DNA from: Anthoceros angustus
Taxonomy: Eukaryota; Streptophyta; Anthocerotopsida; Anthocerotales; Anthocerotaceae
Assembly (NCBI GenBank): GCA_010909165.1
Contig: MU008171.1
Location: 1,302,001-1,366,000 of the forward strand
DNA: 64,000 bases
Direction of reading: 5' to 3'
The notes beneath the pieces were generated by a model that saw nothing but the letters and a program-made list of their open reading frames with translations, did not search any database and was not told where the DNA came from. Shown here in pieces: positions 58,319-64,000 of the stretch (position 1 is the first letter of the stretch; each line of letters begins with the position of its first letter). The translations under genes were made by a program, and so were the position numbers.

Positions 58319-58820
58319 GTGAAAACCGATGCTAGGAACTAACTCTTAGAAGCTAGGGCTTAGCAAGTAGGTTTTGTTAGCTTAGTTTAATCGCTTGGTA
58401 CCGATAATTACTAAAATGCCCTTAAACAGAAAGTCGGAAATAACCCGCAAAATGGCCAAGCTTGGGCCAGTCTCCTCTCACACACCGGTGGGAGAAAGCG
58501 ACATGATCACTCCAATCCCAGGATGCACCAAGAGTGTGGTGCCGGTATCACGACGCAAGGTGGTTGCAAGGTTATGGAGCACAAGACCAAGGCGGCGGGA
58601 AGGCAGCTTGTCAAGTCCCTAGGAGGAACGCTAATGAACACACAATTTTGTTGTTGTCGAATTTCTAGGTCAGAATGCAAAGACTGTGTGTATCAAAGAT
58701 TGTGGCAATGTGTGTAATGTGCAAGGTTCATGGGACTTATCACCTAGGCACCTGTAGGGCAGCCCTTTTAATTTTCTCTCGAATCGGTGAGCATCAAGAC
58801 ATGTGAGCGCTGCGCATGTC
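58319..58820 (+). repeat. Y segment, candidate 3' LTR of C
   Basis: Collinear with 50225-50736, with small indels. Flanked on both sides by X repeats, so its borders may reflect a later rearrangement and not clean LTR ends. Confidence 0.5.
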
Positions 58821-58824
58821 CGTA

Positions 58825-58975
58825 GTATAGGTAGAATTTTAGCACTTTTCTTTTTGTTTGGCCGGATAAGCAGCCCTCTTTTTCCCTTTGCACCAAGGCC
58901 GGTGAAAACCAGAAGAAGTGTGAGCAAGTCTGTTTTGTCATACCGACAAATGATGAAGACGCACGACAAAGATAC
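58825..58975 (+). repeat. X direct repeat, right copy
   Basis: Second copy of X; it runs straight into GC-rich block 5. Confidence 0.7.
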
Positions 58976-59215
58976 TACCGGTGGTGCAGAGGGCGCCACA
59001 CGGCCCATCCCTCCGCCACACCATTGTGAAAACCCCGACGGGTGGTGCTGGATAGGGAGGGGCGCGCCGCCGGGCGCCCTCCACGCCACCAGTAGCTTCG
59101 GGGGAGGAGGGCCGCCTCACGGCACCCTCCCTCCTCTCGACCACTCACTTTTATGCCCGACGGTGGAGTGCCACAGAGGGCGCCGCCGCCGCCTCCCTCC
59201 ACGTGCCCATTGTGG
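58976..59215. repeat. GC-rich block 5
   Basis: The shortest of the GC-rich blocks; it corresponds to the right end of blocks 1 and 3 (gcccattgtggcc...cacttccatcga) and leads into element A copy 3. Confidence 0.7.
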
Positions 59216-59999
59216 CCTCCTTCCACACACTCAGACGCCACTTCCATCGAAAAATTCAGAGGGCTAACCTTAGAAGCAACCTTGGAATGAAGGCTAACCT
59301 TAGAAGCAAATGCTGCCCAAATCGAGCCAAGATTTGGTCGAGTGTAGAGGATACTCCTCCTAAAACATCTCAGATGTGGACAAAAAGCGATAAGGGATAA
59401 GCTCGAGTTGCGTATTTAATACAACTACAGTCAAAGTGCCGTTGAAGATAATGATGACAATGCGGAGAAGCTGGACCAAGTGATGATTAAGGATTGAACT
59501 CGGGATGAAACCCAAATCTGCTTTTTCCCGGTCCCAGTTAATGTTGTAAGTCGGTTGCAATATCGTGTTAGGAAATACCGCCCATGGCTTTTGTGGTGTC
59601 ATAACAAAACCACATTTTCCTCCCAAAATCGAGTTATAGCCGCCCTTCCGGCAGAACGGCCTTCCTCGTTCCTACTTTGCATTATTCCCGTAGGTTCGAG
59701 TTTGCGACCACCATTCGACACAAACATTGCTGGATGGAAAGTAGTAACTTTACTGGGTGACACCCTTTTTTTCGGAGCCGTTTTTCGCAATGCCTTCAAA
59801 ACGCTGTTTTAGGGCCCATCAAAAACCCCCTTCAGAGATTATTTGCGGAAAACCCCCTTCGAGATTATTCACCCCTTCAAAAATTATCATGTTCTGCCTC
59901 ACAGACAGATCACACGCCCGCCCGGATTATTTCGCCCACGCTCTTGCCCTTCACGCACGTATTCGCATAAAATGCGGGCTTTATGCACCATTTACCCTA

Positions 60000-60210
60000 A
60001 AATTCCTTTAACCTCAAAGACGTCGCTGATAAGCCATTCATGCGGCCCCCAGCCCCTATGTCGGATCGCGAAGGGCACATCGACATGCATTTCACTTCCA
60101 TCCGTATCACCGAGAGGAGGCCCTGCAAAACACATGATATCCCCGATTACATTTGTCGAAAGGATAATTAGCCCGGGTCCGTGATGTGACCACAAAATTC
60201 AAGGCAAGTC
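60000..60210 (-). pseudogene. PHD finger remnant, element A copy 3
   Basis: Same position as in copies 1 and 2, but the first Cys pair is lost by deletion of the CGC that encodes part of CEFC, and the CDKC codons are disrupted. Only flanking residues remain recognisable. Confidence 0.4.
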
Positions 60211-60349
60211 AACGGTTTCCACGCCTGGTGGAGTCCTCGTGTCCAAGCAAGGTGTGGCATGGTGCCAAGTGACTCATATGCTCCTTACAACGCGCCCATC
60301 CCGTCTTCCAATTCAATGACACCGCTCACCCACACTCACCACCCAGAAA

Positions 60350-61390
60350 TTAACGCCAGTGCTTACATCCAACGTGCTCAAGGCCGGTAAATACACAAAG
60401 TCCCCACTTGAAACTTCCTCGCCTTTGGGTTTCCACGAGCCACCTCGCGTAGAAGGCATACGGAGGTGGTCCCAATGTTGGGCAATGGCTGTTGTCCATG
60501 GCCATCGGGATTACCCAAGCAAATTTTGGCTCGGTTTTGCAACTCCAAGAGACACTCTTCCGGATTCTGTGCCCAATCCTACTAGTTTGGAATAGGTATC
60601 CACAATATTTGGCATCATAGCTCCATTCCAAACATGATGTAATACGGGGCTGAAGTTGCCTGTACCGCAATCGATCCTATATCCCAATGCCACATATGGC
60701 AACAACTCATCCCAAAGACTGTCTCAATCTGCAATATTTATGGAGAGAATCCTTGAAAGTTTTGCACTAACTGCTCCGCCAACCACTGAGGATGGTCCCA
60801 GATGTGCGGCGATCTATCGCTCGATCCAACAACGCTTGGAATTCACCGAAACTCATTGCCTTGGTCCGTCAACACCGCACAACTCCATATCTCACGAGAA
60901 CACATTGCAAAATGCCCGGCCGTACTTGGAGCCCCGATCGGGAGAAAAGCCAACTCCACCCACTTTGAAAAGTGCTCTATCATCAACATGCAATGCTTGT
61001 TGCCTTGTCTCACAGGCAGTGTACATCAGTCAATGACCATCGAAGAACAATCCCTTGATGCAGGGCGAATGTAGTACCACATCCCCGTTAAACCTTGCCT
61101 TCATCGCATCGCACGCAAAGACATCACCACCAATTGCTCCACATCGGCACATACCGACCAAAAGTATGTATTCTTCAACATGTGATGTGTTCTCTCGACG
61201 CCAAAATGCCCCAACGCTTTGTGCACCTTGATCACTAATGGTCTTCTTTCCTCCACGGGTGGCACCTCCTTGCTCACCCTCGATCAACCACAAACACTTT
61301 ACCGCCTTGTATGTATAGCAAAGCGATTCGCCGCAGCCTGGAGGGCCATTGCTGCCCACATCACCCACATGCCCATCCCTCAACAATCGA
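60350..61390 (-). pseudogene. Element A integrase, copy 3
   Basis: The H2C2 region is at 61386-61030 (QSVGAFWRRENTSHVEEYI, a shifted form of ALGHFGVKRTHH). The core TDQGNEF lies near 60880-60850 and the end LEHVGCKHWR near 60360. Confidence 0.65.
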
Positions 61391-61889
61391 ATGGCATGCT
61401 CGAGCTTCCATATGTCTCGACCCCCGACGCTTCACCGCTGTTTCTATGGACATCAATGCCAAATATACAGGGCACGTGCAGAGATCCAAGTCTTGTCTCA
61501 AAGTGGTGTCTCGCCCCACACATCGGGTTCACCGAGCCCACTTCAAGATTGAGATGCACCTTTCCCGCCTGGTACAATTTGCATGTCATATCGGATAGCA
61601 ACAGCCCACCTAGCAAGCTTCCCTTCATTCATGTTGGTCAATGGCCGACATGGTCCGTGACCAATTGAAAACTTTGGCCAAATAGGTACATTTAAATGCG
61701 TAACCGCCCATACGCAGCAAGACACTCTCTCATAAGACGGCACCAGCCTTGTTGTTCCGCCGCCAGATGCCACAACCCGCTCTTTCCTTCCTCATCTCGC
61801 TTGGGCAAGCACGGCCCAATGCACCGCACTCAATCCGATATAGGACGAAGGGCTGTTGGGCCTCTTTAAGCATTGGCCTCTCTCGCCAA

Positions 61890-62500
61890 CTACTCCTTCA
61901 ACTCGCCACGCTTGCTCGCCCCTCCTCGCCTCCCGGCCAATGGGCTTCCTTCTTGAGCAACTCGTATAATGGCTTGTAGGTTTTGCTCATGTTTCTTATA
62001 AACCGTAGTAGTTCACCAACCCCAAGAATGCTCTCAAGTGCTATATCTTTCTCGGGCATGAGACTCACCGCACTTTGGCCAACTGGCAGCAAGCCTCGGT
62101 ACAATCTTATGCCCCAAGTAGTCTATCTCCTTGTATGCGAACTTGCATTTCTTGGGATGGGCCTTCACCAGACGGCCAAGCGCCATTAAAGCACTAAGTG
62201 CTCAAGGTGTTCCTCCGTGTTATTGCTAAACACCGAATGTCATCGATGTAGCACTTGACAAATGCTAGCCCTTGCGCCCCAAGTCACCACTGCTGAAAAT
62301 ATATGGATCTTCAACCCGAACGGCATGGTCTCCCACTCCCATGCTCTTGCCCCAAAACTGCTGTCTTGCACTTGTCCTTCTCCTCAATCACAACTGATTG
62401 AACCCGGATCGAAAATCAAGGGTGATGAAGTATTTGGCCTCACGTCAAAGATCTTGTCGAGTGGGCATACCGCTCCATGGGCGTTATTTCATTAGGCTGT
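61890..62500 (-). pseudogene. Element A reverse transcriptase, copy 3
   Basis: YIDD box codons at 62250-62239 with CYIDD context, PFG.K upstream near 62315, and connection residues [20 protein letters not shown] at about 62010-61950. Confidence 0.7.
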
Positions 62501-62889
62501 AATCCCACACATTCTCTATCCTTCCATTCCCATGCTCATCCTTCTTGAGTGGCAACACGGTAGTCGCATATTGCGAGGTCGACTTCGATCAGCCAGCCCT
62601 TGCACCGCTTGTCTACATCCCATTCCACGGACTCGCTGTCTTCTTCAAACAGGTTCATTGGTGGTCGTGGTGATCTTGAACTTGATGCGATCATACCGCC
62701 CAACTCGGCCCAACCGAACGCAGTGCCTCGAGTAACATGTTTGGATCCTTTGCCCGGCCGTAAATCTTCACATATTTGCCAATCATCACGGACTCATGGT
62801 TCCTTTCCTATGGCGAGGAATGAGGTTGCCGTGTTGGCATGTCTTGCTTCGTGCGGATGTAGGTTCATCTTCACATCATCGATGCTCCT

Positions 62890-63770
62890 TGCCATCTTTC
62901 TCGACATGGCTATGGCCAAGCCTCATAGACATCAACCATTGCATAAGTCATGTCAAGGCTTGCCCGATCAACCCGCACCGAATGATCTACACACCATGCG
63001 TGTAAGTGCCACCTACACAAATCCCATGGCTCGTTCTCGCTCACATTTTCTTTCCTGTGTCCAAACCATGCCTTCTCCTTTCCTAAATGCATAGACCGCT
63101 TGACGAGCGTGGCCATGCCCTTCTTGGTTTTCCCACCACGCTCACCGGGTAGTGGGGTAACTTGTCTCCTTTGAATGGTTGTCGCGTCCCGACCCGGGAT
63201 GTCATCTACAGTGTTCAGTATTAACCGCGTGATGCCTTAGGTTGTCACACCGCCCACATTAGTCCGAAGCTACGCACCGATGTGCATATGAGCCGGCCTC
63301 AGCAAAGATCCACACTAAGCTCTTCCCCCAACTTCGAACCACGAGTTGCCCATATTGTTTCCGAACACCCTCACGTCTCGCCGAAAGCACCACACGCGTT
63401 TAGCAAATAGGATGGTTAGTCGCGCACTTCCGCAAGATCCGAATGACTTCCTAGTTCCATGCCATTGCGAGCCACGGCCGGAAAAAGTTTTGCATTCCCA
63501 TCCCGCAATCAACATATCCACCGTGCCCAATGGCTTCAATTTGACGCTTTCCTACCAATAAGATATCGGTTGCCGCATCCTTGATTGCCTCTACGCTCAT
63601 CAACGTACTCTTTGCAGCCGAATGATTCGGTCCCGCCACGCACGCCCTTTCATCCAAATTTCGACACATGTATTTTTTTATCCAAATGCCACTCCTCAAG
63701 ACGCCTCTAACCCGGTCGCGATCAAAAGCTCCATCGGATGAATGCCCCGCCCTTCCGCTTCCATCGAATC
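62890..63770 (-). pseudogene. C5-DNA methyltransferase-like domain, element A copy 3 (contiguous)
   Basis: The only A copy where the domain is not split by B. The frame 63699-63451 gives IWIKKYM, RNLDERACVAGPNHS (motif II-like) and EAIKDAATDILLVGKRQIEA. Frame 63539-63315 continues VDMLIAGWECKTF (motif IV, catalytic Cys) and RDVRVFGNNMGN. The tail toward 62900 contains MGF-type and DMTYAM residues. Frame breaks remain. An ENV motif VI is not seen. Confidence 0.6.
63004..63008 (+). other. Empty target site of element B
   Basis: A single AAGTG in the context gcgtgtaagtgccacctaca, equal to the left flank of B (gcgtgtaagtg) joined to the right flank (aagtgccacctaca). It proves the borders of B in units 1 and 2. 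Confidence 0.9.
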
Positions 63771-64000
63771 ACTTTATTGTTGATCCGCAGCGGGATTCAA
63801 ACCAGCATCTCTGAGGCTCACAGGCACACACAGGGTTGGGACACTCTGAGCCACCAGCCTTGTCGGATGTGTTCTCGTGTCGTCACGCAACCGGGTGTTC
63901 CCGACATGTGCAAGCACCTCTCGTGGTCATCCAAGTCTCTTCCCTCACTTGCTTTCTTCCCACACCCCACCCCAGCGCTTCCGCGCAAGCATGCGGTGAC

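Larger units (their letters stand above)
50225..58820 (+). mobile_element. Ty3/gypsy element C, near-complete copy
   Basis: Plus-strand retrotransposon. Y segments of about 510 bp (50225-50736 and 58319-58820) are direct repeats at the two ends and are candidate LTRs, although exact TG/CA borders and target duplication are unresolved. Between them come leader, Gag (about 51920-52520), zinc knuckles (52563-52664), protease (about 53200-53420), DNA methyltransferase-like domain (about 54110-55030), RT (55340-56050), RNase H (about 56270-56540), integrase (56830-57800) and a PHD-like finger (about 57940-58060). All reading frames carry multiple small shifts. Confidence 0.8.
59216..64000 (-). mobile_element. 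Ty3/gypsy element A, copy 3 (no B insertion, truncated by window end)
   Basis: Collinear with copies 1 and 2 but uninterrupted at the B target (63004-63008). PHD remnant about 60195-60000, integrase about 61390-60350, RT about 62500-61890 (YIDD codons 62250-62239), methyltransferase-like about 63770-62890. The window ends in the linker toward the protease, matching about 27285 of copy 1. It has more small deletions than the other copies. Confidence 0.8.

Noticed and set aside
58018-58335. Plus-strand 105-codon frame with hydrophobic segments, considered as a small membrane protein
   Set aside because: It begins inside the PHD-like region of C and runs into repeat X and Y; the hydrophobic run is better explained as shifted element sequence.
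1-64000. tRNA, rRNA or other structural RNA genes
   Set aside because: No cloverleaf with intact A/B boxes and no rRNA-like conserved blocks were noticed by eye; a covariance-model scan would be needed to exclude small RNAs.

Overview
The window looks like nuclear DNA of a land plant. Two gene models have many short introns (about 50 to 117 bp). One is a plant cell-wall fucosyltransferase and the other a plant-type SET-domain protein. A short TTTAGGG telomere-type array lies at 345-384. Compact genes with short introns beside dense Ty3/gypsy retrotransposons would fit a lycophyte such as Selaginella; this is inference, and nothing in the window proves the species.

Region 1 (1-12.4 kb) is single-copy. 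It holds a decayed HSPA12-like Hsp70 fragment (minus, about 1.56-2.75 kb), a five-exon GT37 fucosyltransferase (plus, 3098-5282), an eleven-exon SET-domain methyltransferase-like gene (minus, 5467-7963), a stretch with no recognised gene (8-11 kb), a 22-bp x 5 minisatellite, and an unrecognised minus-strand gene with one in-frame amber codon (11066-11860).

Region 2 (12.4-64 kb) is a macro-tandem of nested LTR retrotransposons. I name the families A, B and C and an unclassified repeat R. Each unit has a GC-rich block, then A on the minus strand (gag-PR-DNA methyltransferase-RT-RH-IN-PHD), an AT-rich leader, another GC-rich block, then C on the plus strand. Unit 1 (A at about 14.9-29 kb) and unit 2 (about 35.2-49.2 kb) are offset by 20.3 kb. 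Both carry the same B element, inserted at the same AAGTG target site. Unit 3 (59.2 kb to the window end) has that site empty. C is most complete in 50.2-58.8 kb; in unit 1 only its 5' third and a patch of its integrase region survive.

The most interesting content is that families A and C both encode a C5-cytosine DNA methyltransferase-like domain between protease and reverse transcriptase, and a PHD-type zinc finger after the integrase. This would be a retrotransposon carrying its own chromatin 'writer' and 'reader'. Almost every element reading frame is broken by very small indels. Repeat copies differ mostly by 1-4 nt indels at C/G-rich sites rather than by C-to-T changes, which suggests either consensus error at modified cytosines or an unusual mutation process. 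Frame-broken domains are therefore listed as pseudogenes, with that caveat.
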